A stretch of 14,853 bases of DNA from an uncultured Chloroflexota bacterium (lineage in GTDB: Bacteria; Chloroflexota; Dehalococcoidia; UBA3495). The stretch is from NCBI GenBank assembly GCA_913052545.1, contig CAJXEF010000035.1, positions 1 to 14,853 of the forward strand, read 5' to 3'. A program made the position numbers and the translations under genes. The notes beneath the pieces are model-generated. The model had not been told where the DNA came from. It searched no databases and saw only the letters and a list, made by a program, of their open reading frames with translations. This document shows positions 7,408 through 14,794 of the stretch, in pieces (within the stretch, counting starts at the first letter, position 1; every line of letters starts with the position of its first letter).

Positions 7408-8292
7408 CTAGGCTCCCAAATATCTTCTCAACCAATTCATGGCATGAGAATTAAAATCTGAACAAGGAGAATGAGCTAACTCTGGATATATGTGAATGGC
7501 TTTAGGAGCTTTGATTCTTTCAAACACCGGCATGATAGTATTGTAAGGACACGTTTGATCTTTCATCCCAATGTTCATCAAGGTTGGACAGTTAATCGAA
7601 TGAACCAAATTCAGCGTATCAAAATAATACAAAGTGTCTAAAATGGCGTCGTTACTATCGGGATTAGATTTAATATAATCGTGTAACTCCTTATATGGGG
7701 TGCTGGTTATGTTAATAGCCTCAGGATAATTACACAAAAACGGTTCTTCAGCCACCGCAACGGATAACCTGGGATCAAGGGAAGCTGTAGCAAGAGTTAA
7801 GCCTCCTCCCTGGCTTCGGCTCCACATCCCCATGCGACTTGCATCGACTTCTAGCTGGTGACAAAGGAAGTCCAATCCGCGAATGCAATCCATATAGGCA
7901 TACCGGTAATAATACTCTTCCTTGTTGAGCAGGTTATAAGTAATTTTAGTACCATTACCCAATTGCCACTCTTTCAAACTTTCTCCCTGAGCTCTCGGAA
8001 ACAATGTAAGGACCGCAAATCCACTAATCACTAGATGAGTAGGAATATCCTTCATTCCACCGTAACCAGGAACTGACAATACTGCAGGGAATCTACCGCT
8101 GGGTGGTGGATCTGTAGGCACAGTGTACCAACCTCTTATCTGTATCCCATCAAAACTATTCAAAACCAATTGGCGAGTTCTATATTCTCTAGTGCTTTTT
8201 TCAGGAACTTCTTCTAAGGCAAAGGATACTTCAAATTGGGCAAGTTGGTTTTTGGTACGATTCCAGAAGTTAGCCACGCTTTCAGAAGCCAA
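7408..8292 (-). CDS. Alpha/beta hydrolase, acetyl xylan esterase/CE7 (AXE1)-like
   Basis: A 294-residue cytoplasmic serine hydrolase related to the AXE1/cephalosporin-C deacetylase group. ESVANFWNRTKNQL near the N-terminus matches the family's FxxFW helix, and SFDGIQIRGWYTVP (about 46-59) the first core strands. The nucleophile elbow is WSRSQGGGL with Ser160. GMKDQTCP gives Asp245 and ELAHSPC gives His274. Two details differ from classical CE7 enzymes: the elbow is S-x-S-x-G instead of G-x-S-x-G, and RGQG is replaced by PRAQGES (about 99-105). The triad looks complete, so activity is likely but the substrate may differ. The open frame extends to a TTG at 8310. The TTG at 8292 is preferred because GGAGG lies 6 bases before it. 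It opens the accessory run after a 166-base gap. Confidence 0.75.
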   Translation of the reverse strand: MASESVANFWNRTKNQLAQFEVSFALEEVPEKSTREYRTRQLVLNSFDGIQIRGWYTVPTDPPPSGRFPAVLSVPGYGGMKDIPTHLVISGFAVLTLFPRAQGESLKEWQLGNGTKITYNLLNKEEYYYRYAYMDCIRGLDFLCHQLEVDASRMGMWSRSQGGGLTLATASLDPRLSVAVAEEPFLCNYPEAINITSTPYKELHDYIKSNPDSNDAILDTLYYFDTLNLVHSINCPTLMNIGMKDQTCPYNTIMPVFERIKAPKAIHIYPELAHSPCSDFNSHAMNWLRRYLGA

Positions 8293-8298
8293 AATGAA

Positions 8299-8303
8299 CC
8301 TCC
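8299..8303 (-). promoter_or_regulatory. Ribosome-binding site choosing the TTG start at 8292
   Basis: GGAGG on the minus strand, 6 bases before TTG. It falls inside the longer frame that begins at 8310, so the shorter form is favoured. Confidence 0.5.
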
Positions 8304-8458
8304 AGACCAACTATTATGTTCTACTATATAACGCTTAAGTTTTAAAATACGACTTAACTGAAAAACCTGAGGACTGATCAGAAGTTTTCGCACTAAAGGT
8401 AAAATTGCACTATACCTGGTAAAAGTAGGCCGCTCCAAAGATTGAGTTGCGTTCAAAC

Positions 8459-9325
8459 CTACCCGGTATTAACTACAAATATTCGCTCTTGCCGAGCAAG
8501 GTCAAGCTCTACACTTATTTCTGCTGAGGGAAACAGTTTATTTGTGATGCTAGTGACTTCTGGGATCTGATCAGGATCTAATTCTAGTATGATGATCCCA
8601 CTATCTTTCAAGCGTGAACTTTCCGGATCAGCGGCTTGTTCCAGCAATCTACGAATTAATTCAAGCCCATCCGTACCTCCATCAAGAGCCTCCGTTGGCT
8701 CCCATTGGATCTCAGGTTGCAAGCCAGAAATACGTTCTCTGGGAATATACGGTAAGTTAGCTACAATCAAATCTACTGGCTCCGGCAAAGGCTCCAACAA
8801 ATCTCCTTTAAGAAGAGTAATACGATCTGCCACGTTATGTAACCGTATATTGTAGCTTGACACGTCTAACACTGGATCAAACAAATCTATTGCATATATA
8901 TTCGCAGATGGAAGATGTAGGGCTAGATTGATAGCTATAGCAGCTGTACCAGTACCCACATCCGCTATCGTCAATTCTGCTGTTTCCATCCCCATTAAGC
9001 CCATAAACAAAGTATGTTCTACAATCAGTTCTGTTTCTGGACGCGGAATTAGGACATCCGAATTGACCAACAGGTTAACACCGTAGAATTCTTTGTAACC
9101 CAATATATAAGCTAGAGGTTCACGTTTTCGGCGACGTTCGAGCACTTCAGTCAATTCATGTTCTTGCTGACCTGAGACTTCCATCTCTTGGTTGGCAAAC
9201 AAGTCTTGCCTAGGCATCCGCATGATGTTCATCACCATCACCTCTGCCTCTAGCCGAGCATCTGGAATGTAAAAACTCTCTAACTTGCTGTGGGTCGCCT
9301 GAATTACTTGACGAAGGGATGGCAT
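8459..9325 (-). CDS. prmC: Release factor glutamine methyltransferase PrmC (HemK)
   Basis: This 288-residue S-adenosylmethionine-dependent enzyme N5-methylates the glutamine of the GGQ motif in release factors. The N-terminal helical domain (1-80) is followed by LIPRPETEL (92-100), the SAM-binding loop ADVGTGTAAIA (121-131), and the substrate motif ANLPYIP (189-195), then EALDGGTDGLE (212-222). In most PrmC proteins the substrate motif is NPPY. Here it is NLPY, which keeps the Asn and Pro-Tyr that hold the glutamine. It starts 8 bases after prfA, its target gene, an arrangement common in bacteria. It has only a weak ribosome-binding site, so translational coupling is likely. Confidence 0.95.
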   Translation of the reverse strand: MPSLRQVIQATHSKLESFYIPDARLEAEVMVMNIMRMPRQDLFANQEMEVSGQQEHELTEVLERRRKREPLAYILGYKEFYGVNLLVNSDVLIPRPETELIVEHTLFMGLMGMETAELTIADVGTGTAAIAINLALHLPSANIYAIDLFDPVLDVSSYNIRLHNVADRITLLKGDLLEPLPEPVDLIVANLPYIPRERISGLQPEIQWEPTEALDGGTDGLELIRRLLEQAADPESSRLKDSGIIILELDPDQIPEVTSITNKLFPSAEISVELDLARQERIFVVNTG

Positions 9326-9333
9326 AACAATTT

Positions 9334-10422
9334 TTAAGAAGTAACCTCTTCCAACAGCTTAGCCTGTTCCCAAGAAATCAAGGTATCTATTATTTCTTCC
9401 AACTGACCATCCATAACTTTGGGTATTCCATGGAAGCTTGTAGAGACCCTATGATCAGTGATCCTGTCTTGAGGATAGTTATACGTACGTATTTTCTCAG
9501 ATCTCTCGGCATTTCCTACCTGAGATCTACGGTTTTGACTAATCTCGGCATCTTGTTTTTCTTGTTCCGATTCAAACAGACGAGCCCGCAACATAGACAT
9601 AGCTCGTTGCTTGTTTTTGTGCTGGGAACGCTCGTCTTGACAAACCACAACTAATCCAGTCGGTTCGTATACTATCCGTACAGCCGTGGCTACTTTGTTA
9701 ACGTTTTGGCCGCCGTGACCCCCAGCATGAAAGATATCTATCCGGAGATCCTCTGGATTTATTTTAACTTCAACTTCGTCCGCCTGAGGGAGGACTGCTA
9801 CCGTGGCCGTAGAAGTGTGTATACGTCCTTGAGCTTCGGTTTCTGGAACACGTTGTACTCGATGAACTCCGCGTTCATATTTCAAACGACTGAAGGCACC
9901 CTTTCCTTGAATTTCGAACGCTATCTTATTTAACCCGCCCAAATCTGATGGATTGGAATCCATTACATCTACTTTCCAATTTTGAAGTTGCGCAAACCTC
10001 GTATATAGCCTGTAAAGATCTGCAGCAAATAGGCTAGCTTCGTGACCTCCCGTACCTGATCGGATCTCTACTATTACGTCTCTCTCGTCATTAGGGTCTT
10101 TGGGAAGTAGAGCGAACTGCAAGGCTTCTGCCAAACCGACGAGTTGATCTTCTACAGATTCCAATTCTTCCCTCGCCATAGCAACTAACTCTTGATCACC
10201 ACCATCAGATACCAATGCCTGGAGATCCGTCTGCTCCTTTAGGAGATTTTTATGCTTAGTAGAAAGATCTACTAACTCATCCAGGGTAGCCCTTTCTTTG
10301 GCCAATCCTTGTATACGGCCGAAATCAGTAGCCACATCCGGATCTGCCATCAACTGTTCAATTTCGTCGTATCTGCTTACTATAGGAACTAATTTGTCAA
10401 ATATTGAAGTCATTACCGTCAC
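9334..10422 (-). CDS. prfA: Peptide chain release factor 1
   Basis: This 362-residue protein terminates translation at UAA and UAG. The RF1-type anticodon-like tripeptide P-x-T is PET (193-195, in RVPETEAQGR), where RF2 would have SPF. The catalytic GGQ is at 237-239 in HAGGHGGQNVNK, and QDERSQHKNK follows as in other class I release factors. The start is uncertain: GTG at 10422 has AAAGGG about 10 bases upstream, while ATG at 10413 (MTSIFDKL) fits the usual N-terminus as well. It lies 106 bases after ubiE with no convincing promoter between, and directly before prmC, which modifies Gln239. Confidence 0.96.
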   Translation of the reverse strand: MTVMTSIFDKLVPIVSRYDEIEQLMADPDVATDFGRIQGLAKERATLDELVDLSTKHKNLLKEQTDLQALVSDGGDQELVAMAREELESVEDQLVGLAEALQFALLPKDPNDERDVIVEIRSGTGGHEASLFAADLYRLYTRFAQLQNWKVDVMDSNPSDLGGLNKIAFEIQGKGAFSRLKYERGVHRVQRVPETEAQGRIHTSTATVAVLPQADEVEVKINPEDLRIDIFHAGGHGGQNVNKVATAVRIVYEPTGLVVVCQDERSQHKNKQRAMSMLRARLFESEQEKQDAEISQNRRSQVGNAERSEKIRTYNYPQDRITDHRVSTSFHGIPKVMDGQLEEIIDTLISWEQAKLLEEVTS

Positions 10423-10528
10423 ACCAAAATAACCCTTTAGACCCGAAGAACCAGTTTATCCCAATCACTCACCGTGAACAAGTCGCGCCTAGATCAGTAT
10501 TATCGATTATCTATTTAAGCAATAAGCT

Positions 10529-11251
10529 TTAAAAGTATGGCTTGGTTCCCTGATGGATCGCGACAGTCCCAAAACCGACAAGTTGGTATCCCACATCTAC
10601 CATCCCTGATTCCTCCATGATACAGGATAATAAATCCACATCTGGGAACACATCGACAGACTGTGGCAAATAGGAATAGGCAGAACGGTTTCCTGCCACC
10701 AAACCACCGATTAAAGGGACCAACCTATGAAAATATGGTCGGAATAAATATCTTTTCAGTCCATGTTGCAATGGCGTTAATTCCAAGGTAGTAATCCTGC
10801 CACCCGGATTAACTACCCGTACCATTTCCCTTAGAGCTCCTGAGAGGTCTGGCATGTTACGTAAACTAAATCCGGCAGTTGCACAGGAAAATGTATCGTC
10901 AGGGAAGGGCAAGGAAAGTGCATCACCCAAGACCATGCTAGTCCTCTCACATTGCCTCCACTGCCTTATTTTATGTCGAGCCAAGGCCACCATTTCCGGA
11001 ATTAAATCTACACCTACCACAGCGTTTAAATTAGAAATCTTTCCTAACGCTAATGCTAAATCTCCGGTGCCTGAAGCTACATCTAACCCAAATCCCGACA
11101 ATCCTGTAGCGGTCTGATTAGCTGTTTGAAGTTTCCATCTACGGTGCATACCCATCGTCATCAAATTATTCATCAAGTCATAATGCTTCGAGATGCTTGA
11201 GAACATATCTGAAACATATCTTTGTTTTGCATGACCTTTTAGCTGAACCAT
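10529..11251 (-). CDS. ubiE: Demethylmenaquinone/2-polyprenyl quinol C-methyltransferase (UbiE/MenG)
   Basis: This 240-residue class I methyltransferase performs the C-methylation late in quinone synthesis. The family signature YDLMNNLMTMGMHRRWK lies at 24-40, the SAM loop GLDVASGTGDLALALG at 55-70, and GFSLRNMPD with RVVNPGGRITTLEL follows. The C-terminal FGTVAIHQGTKP is the usual UbiE/COQ5 ending. The start ATG is 7 bases after the ubiX stop, with no strong ribosome-binding site, which points to translational coupling. It is the last of four quinone genes in a row. In a Chloroflexota background the product is most probably menaquinone, so menG would be an equally good name. Confidence 0.92.
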   Translation of the reverse strand: MVQLKGHAKQRYVSDMFSSISKHYDLMNNLMTMGMHRRWKLQTANQTATGLSGFGLDVASGTGDLALALGKISNLNAVVGVDLIPEMVALARHKIRQWRQCERTSMVLGDALSLPFPDDTFSCATAGFSLRNMPDLSGALREMVRVVNPGGRITTLELTPLQHGLKRYLFRPYFHRLVPLIGGLVAGNRSAYSYLPQSVDVFPDVDLLSCIMEESGMVDVGYQLVGFGTVAIHQGTKPYF

Positions 11252-11258
11252 TTATTAT

Positions 11259-11849
11259 CTATTCACCAGAGTATTTCAAATCTGTTGGCAAATCATCACT
11301 GATGCCCAAAGCAAGTAAAACCCGATTCACGATATAACTAACTAAGTCATCTATACCACGGGGTTTAAGATAAAAAGCAGGTTCGGGTGGAAGTATCACT
11401 ACTCCTGCCTTAGAAAGGGTTAACAGGTTCTCTAAATGGATGCTATGTAGAGGCGTCTCTCGTGGAACCATCACCAATTTTCGGCCCTCTTTCAAACTAA
11501 CATCAGCGGCCCTCAGCAATAAATTGCCGGATAACCCATGCGCTACAGATGCCACAGTATTCATACTACTGGGTACGATAGCCATCCCTTTAGTTCTAAA
11601 AGTGCCGCTTGCGATCGGAGCACCTACATCGCCTATACTGTAGTCTTGAAACGACGGATGTTCACGCCATTCCGAAAGCATATTAGAAAATGGTTGTTCT
11701 AATTCTTCTTGCCAGACTAATCTAGCAGAGTTGGAGCAAACCACAACGGTTGGAATGTCACGACGCAAAAGTTCGTTTACGGTTTCTCGAGCCATGATAG
11801 ATCCACTGGCGCCAGCAATACCAATTACTACTGGATTCGTGATAGACAT
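11259..11849 (-). CDS. ubiX: Flavin prenyltransferase UbiX (Pad1-like)
   Basis: A 196-residue enzyme that joins dimethylallyl phosphate to FMN to make prenylated FMN, the cofactor of UbiD-family decarboxylases. GIAGASGS (10-17) is the FMN-binding loop. VPSSMNTVASVAHG (92-105), LKEGRKLVMVPRETPL (119-134) and LPPEPAFY (153-160) are the family motifs, and the length is normal. It is 17 bases after ubiA and 7 before ubiE. Its ribosome-binding site GAGGTGA lies inside the end of ubiA. Its presence together with ubiD shows that the locus makes its own cofactor. Confidence 0.95.
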   Translation of the reverse strand: MSITNPVVIGIAGASGSIMARETVNELLRRDIPTVVVCSNSARLVWQEELEQPFSNMLSEWREHPSFQDYSIGDVGAPIASGTFRTKGMAIVPSSMNTVASVAHGLSGNLLLRAADVSLKEGRKLVMVPRETPLHSIHLENLLTLSKAGVVILPPEPAFYLKPRGIDDLVSYIVNRVLLALGISDDLPTDLKYSGE

Positions 11850-11866
11850 TTAACTAAATTATCACC

Positions 11867-12748
11867 TCACTTGAACATTACCGATAAGACTATGAAAAGC
11901 AAGAGTTGAACAGAAACATAGCTATTGACTCGGAAAAATGCAACGCCAACTTTAGAAAGATCGTCGGCCTTCACTAAGCGATTTTCATAGATTAGCAAGC
12001 ATACTGTAATACCCCATCCAATGTAAAAGAAATATCCCAATTCCATCCATATACCTAAAGTCAACAAAGCACTAGCCGAAATCATGTGCATCACCCGAAC
12101 TATCTTTAAAGCGCCAGATATCCCAAATTTCTTGGGGACAGAATTTATTCCGTAGCTGCGATCGAACTCATAATCAGTACAGCCATAAATAATGTCGAAC
12201 CCTCCTGCCCACATGGCAACCACTAACGACAACAATACAGCTTGCATGGGCAAAGTACCTGTCACACCTATCCAAGCTCCGGCAGGGGCCATCGCCAGAG
12301 CCCAGCCAAGCATAAAATTACAACCCCAAGTGAAATATTTCGCATATGAATAGAGAATGACGTATCCTATAGCTACTGGAGTCAAGCAAAATGCTAGGCT
12401 ATTTAATTGATACGAAGCGAAAACGAATATAGATCCAGATACCACTACCATTCCGAGCACTTCTTTGTGACTCAAAATTCCTTGGGGTAAGTGTCGGTTT
12501 GAAGTCCTAGGATTTACCGCATCTTCTTTAGCATGTATCAAACGATTTGCTGACATCCCTACCGTTCTGACTCCCATCAACGCCACTATAATCCACAGTG
12601 TCGTATGCCACCCGGGCCAACCATCAGCAGCCAGTATCATACCGATAAAAGCAAACGGAGCTGCAAAAAGGGCTTCCCAAATGCGAATCGAGCTTAAATA
12701 GAGTGGTATCTTTCCAGCAGTGCCAGCAACATTAAAAAACACTTTCAT
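11867..12748 (-). CDS. ubiA: UbiA-family polyprenyltransferase (MqnP-like)
   Basis: This 293-residue integral membrane prenyltransferase has about eight or nine hydrophobic segments and attaches a polyprenyl chain to an aromatic acceptor. The first metal-diphosphate motif is in SANRLIHAKEDAVNPRT (66-82) and the second is TDYEFD (191-196). The NPRT-x-NRHLPQG stretch resembles the MqnP group of the futalosine menaquinone route more than classical 4-hydroxybenzoate transferases. In the first motif the expected N-x-x-x-D-x-x-x-D reads N68-RLI-H72-AKE-D76, so one aspartate is histidine. It begins 58 bases after ubiD, with no clear ribosome-binding site, and ends 17 bases before ubiX. Confidence 0.9.
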   Translation of the reverse strand: MKVFFNVAGTAGKIPLYLSSIRIWEALFAAPFAFIGMILAADGWPGWHTTLWIIVALMGVRTVGMSANRLIHAKEDAVNPRTSNRHLPQGILSHKEVLGMVVVSGSIFVFASYQLNSLAFCLTPVAIGYVILYSYAKYFTWGCNFMLGWALAMAPAGAWIGVTGTLPMQAVLLSLVVAMWAGGFDIIYGCTDYEFDRSYGINSVPKKFGISGALKIVRVMHMISASALLTLGIWMELGYFFYIGWGITVCLLIYENRLVKADDLSKVGVAFFRVNSYVSVQLLLFIVLSVMFK

Positions 12749-12806
12749 AAGGATAAAAAACTTGCTTTTTTTCGAATAACCAGCATCATGAACGTCAACG
12801 ATGGAT

Positions 12807-14270
12807 TCAAGATATATCTATCTGATAATTTTGCCATTTATTGTTCACTAGGTCTTTAACTTCCTGATCCATTATGATTTCTGGCGGCCATTCGCCTTTG
12901 TACCCCTCTTGGGCGGTTTTCTGAGTAGCATCTATACCTAATTTTCCCCCGAATTTAGCTCCGGCTGAAGCTACATCAAGATCATCTAATGGACCTCCAG
13001 ACACTACTAGATCATTGTTGGGATCGAAATTATTAGCTACCCTCCAGACCACCTCAGACGGATTTTGAACATCAACAAAATGATCAAGTACCACGATTGT
13101 TTTAGTTAAACTCATCAATCCAAGACCCCACAAACCATGCATTACTTTCCTTGCTTGCCCTGGATATTCCTTTTTTATAGAAACCAGAACCAAATTATGA
13201 AATATACCTTCGGCTGGCATATTAATATCTACAACCTCGGGTAGTACAAGCTGTATCATAGGCATGAAAATTCGTTCAGTTACTTTCCCCATCCAATAAT
13301 CTTCCATCGGAGGCCTGCCAACTACCGCAGCAGGATAAATGGGATCCTTCCGGTGTGTAACAGTTGTCACATGGAAAACAGGATAATTTTCTTCCATAGA
13401 ATAGTACCCTGTATGATCACCAAAAGGACCTTCCAGGCGTTCCTCGCCGGGGACCACGTACCCTTCAAGTATTATCTCTGCATGGGCTGGAACTAAAAGA
13501 TCCACTGTTTTAGCTCGCACCATTTCTACACCTTCATCACGGATAAACCCTGACAGCATCATTTCATCCAAATCGGGCGGTAATGGAGCTGATCCGGTCC
13601 ATATTGTGGCAGGATCCCCACCCAGAGCCACTGCCACCTCCATGCGAATCTCATTCAAGCTTACTTCAGCACGATAATGGGAAGCAGCTACTTTATGCGT
13701 CTGCCAATGCATTCCGGTAGTTTTTTCATCATAAACTTGAAGTCGATAAATACCGTAGTTTTGGATGCCAGTTTCAGGATTCTTGGTGATCACCAACGGC
13801 AAAGTAATGTATCTGCCGCCATCCAAGGGCCAACATTTTAATATCGGAAATTTAAATAAATTAACATGGGGCTCATCAATTATGATTTCCTGACAGGGTG
13901 CGTTACGAATCACGTTGGGTTGAAACGACCCCATGTGAACCAATTTGCCCAACGTTCTTAACCGATTGACAATTCCTTCCGGGGGTCCGTGGATCAACTC
14001 CAAAAAATCTTGAATCCTAGCCGTTAAATCATCTATCTTTTCCACACCTAAGGCCCATGCCATACGTTGGTTAGAAGCAAAAAGATTAATCAGAACTGGA
14101 TAGTCATATCCTTCAACGTTCTCGAAGAGAAGAGCCGGTCCTCCTGATTTAACTGACCTATCCGCGATCTCTGTTATTTCCAGTTCAGAACTTACTGAAG
14201 TAGTGATACGGCGCAATTGCCCTCTATCTTCTAAATATGAAATGAATTCTCTCAGGTCCTTAAATTTCAT
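12807..14270 (-). CDS. ubiD: UbiD-family prenyl-FMN-dependent decarboxylase (probable MqnL-type role)
   Basis: At 487 residues this is a full-length UbiD-family decarboxylase that removes a ring carboxyl from an aromatic precursor using prenylated FMN. The N-terminal KDLREFISYLEDRGQL is typical. NYGIYRLQV (171-179) contains the conserved arginine, and HWQTHKVAASH (188-198) lies in the cofactor-binding region. LEGYVVPGE (268-276) and LEGPFGDHTGYY (279-290) carry the conserved acidic residues. ASAGAKFGGKLGIDAT near the C-terminus also matches the family. The frame opens with GTG at 14273, but the ATG at 14270 is an equally simple start; neither has a strong ribosome-binding site. It is first in the quinone operon. 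With ubiA, ubiX and ubiE beside it, 1,4-dihydroxy-6-naphthoate decarboxylation (futalosine route) is the likeliest job. Confidence 0.93.
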   Translation of the reverse strand: MKFKDLREFISYLEDRGQLRRITTSVSSELEITEIADRSVKSGGPALLFENVEGYDYPVLINLFASNQRMAWALGVEKIDDLTARIQDFLELIHGPPEGIVNRLRTLGKLVHMGSFQPNVIRNAPCQEIIIDEPHVNLFKFPILKCWPLDGGRYITLPLVITKNPETGIQNYGIYRLQVYDEKTTGMHWQTHKVAASHYRAEVSLNEIRMEVAVALGGDPATIWTGSAPLPPDLDEMMLSGFIRDEGVEMVRAKTVDLLVPAHAEIILEGYVVPGEERLEGPFGDHTGYYSMEENYPVFHVTTVTHRKDPIYPAAVVGRPPMEDYWMGKVTERIFMPMIQLVLPEVVDINMPAEGIFHNLVLVSIKKEYPGQARKVMHGLWGLGLMSLTKTIVVLDHFVDVQNPSEVVWRVANNFDPNNDLVVSGGPLDDLDVASAGAKFGGKLGIDATQKTAQEGYKGEWPPEIIMDQEVKDLVNNKWQNYQIDIS

Positions 14271-14351
14271 CACACAACCAATTCCAAAAATATTCTTTTT
14301 CAGATTGAATTAGAGAAAACGAACTATAGAATAACAAATGACTCACCTGTA

Positions 14352-14381
14352 ATTGTAATGGTTGCCCGAACAGCTGTTCAA
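14352..14381 (-). promoter_or_regulatory. Candidate sigma-70-type promoter of the ubiD-ubiA-ubiX-ubiE operon
   Basis: On the minus strand TTGAAC (14381-14376) and TACAAT (14357-14352) are separated by 18 bases. They match four and five of the six consensus positions. Transcription would start near 14345 and leave a leader of about 75 bases. It is the best match in the only sizeable gap before ubiD, and it follows a terminator, so a promoter is needed here. The site is predicted by eye only. Confidence 0.4.
14368..14379. promoter_or_regulatory. LexA-like palindrome GAACAGCTGTTC
   Basis: This perfect 12-base palindrome fits GAAC-N4-GTTC, the SOS-box form of Gram-positive bacteria. It overlaps the predicted -35 hexamer and the start of the spacer, where a bound repressor would block polymerase. 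About 0.2 exact matches to GAAC-N4-GTTC are expected by chance in a window this size, so it is suggestive only. Confidence 0.3.
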
Positions 14382-14424
14382 CCTCTATAAATATCGAGTA
14401 TTAAAAGCAATCATATGTAAAATA

Positions 14425-14454
14425 AAAAAGGGCCGGTGTACACCGGCCCTTTTT
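14425..14454 (-). terminator. Intrinsic terminator after the zinc-ribbon gene
   Basis: A perfect palindrome with two 15-base arms (5 A, then GGGCCGGTGT and its complement, then 5 T) lies 20 bases after the zinc-ribbon stop codon. The GC-rich stem is followed on the minus strand by a run of T (TTTTTTATTTT). It separates this gene from the quinone operon. The flanking A and T tracts are nearly symmetric, so it could also stop transcription coming from the other strand. Confidence 0.88.
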
Positions 14455-14474
14455 ACTCGTTTTATTTAATCGTA

Positions 14475-14780
14475 TCAATATTGGCTTCCACTATTTCTAT
14501 TCTGGCTAAAACAATCACTACAATATACAGGCCTATCTCCACGAGGTCGGAAGGGTACCATAGCCTCTGATCCGCATTGAGCGCACGTAATCGGGTGCAT
14601 TTCACGAGGCGCATCACCAAAGCCGCCTCGTTCCTGATTTCGTCGTGAGGAGCGGCATGGCTGACAACGCTTAGGTTCGTTTACGAAACCCCGAGAAGCG
14701 AAGAATTCCTGCTCTCCTGACGTAAATATAAATTCCCCACCGCAATCCGCGCATACTAATGTTTTATCGGATAGTGCCAC
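14475..14780 (-). CDS. Small double zinc-ribbon protein
   Basis: This 101-residue protein has two Cys4 zinc ribbons: C10-x2-C13 with C39-x2-C42, and C66-x2-C69 with C87-x2-C90. The first half (VCADCGGEFIFTSGEQEFF, then EPKRCQPCR) matches the probable zinc-ribbon domain seen in many small bacterial proteins. The second half (CAQCGSEAMVPFRPRG, then RPVYCSDCF) matches the CxxC-20-CxxC type. Proteins of this form are common in Chloroflexota and some candidate phyla. Their role is unknown, with nucleic-acid or protein binding usually guessed. The start is GTG, with AAGGAGGT 6 bases upstream, one of the strongest sites in the window, so expression may be high. It is a single-gene unit ending in its own terminator. 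Confidence 0.88.
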   Translation of the reverse strand: MALSDKTLVCADCGGEFIFTSGEQEFFASRGFVNEPKRCQPCRSSRRNQERGGFGDAPREMHPITCAQCGSEAMVPFRPRGDRPVYCSDCFSQNRNSGSQY

Positions 14781-14786
14781 GGGCTG

Positions 14787-14794
14787 ACCTCCTT
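14787..14794 (-). promoter_or_regulatory. Strong ribosome-binding site of the zinc-ribbon gene
   Basis: AAGGAGGT on the minus strand, 6 bases before the GTG at 14780. It is nearly a full anti-Shine-Dalgarno match and fixes the GTG start. Confidence 0.75.

Noticed and set aside
8214..8456. An 80-codon minus-strand frame between prmC and the AXE1-like gene, opening with TTG
   Set aside because: It overlaps the 5' end of the esterase in another frame, has no ribosome-binding site, and its translation matches no family I recognise. The esterase frame there carries conserved residues, so this is probably a shadow. A degraded gene remnant cannot be excluded.
8293..8458. The 166-base gap between prmC and the accessory run as a promoter or terminator region
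   Set aside because: A TATATA stretch (about 8325-8330) and a weak CTGA/TCAG stem before a short T run are present, but no -35 hexamer at proper spacing and no strong hairpin were seen. A promoter is plausible by position only.
10423..10528. The 106-base gap between ubiE and prfA as a tRNA, small RNA or clear promoter
   Set aside because: No cloverleaf or T-loop sequence is present, and the GATAAT and TAAACT stretches lack a convincing -35 partner.
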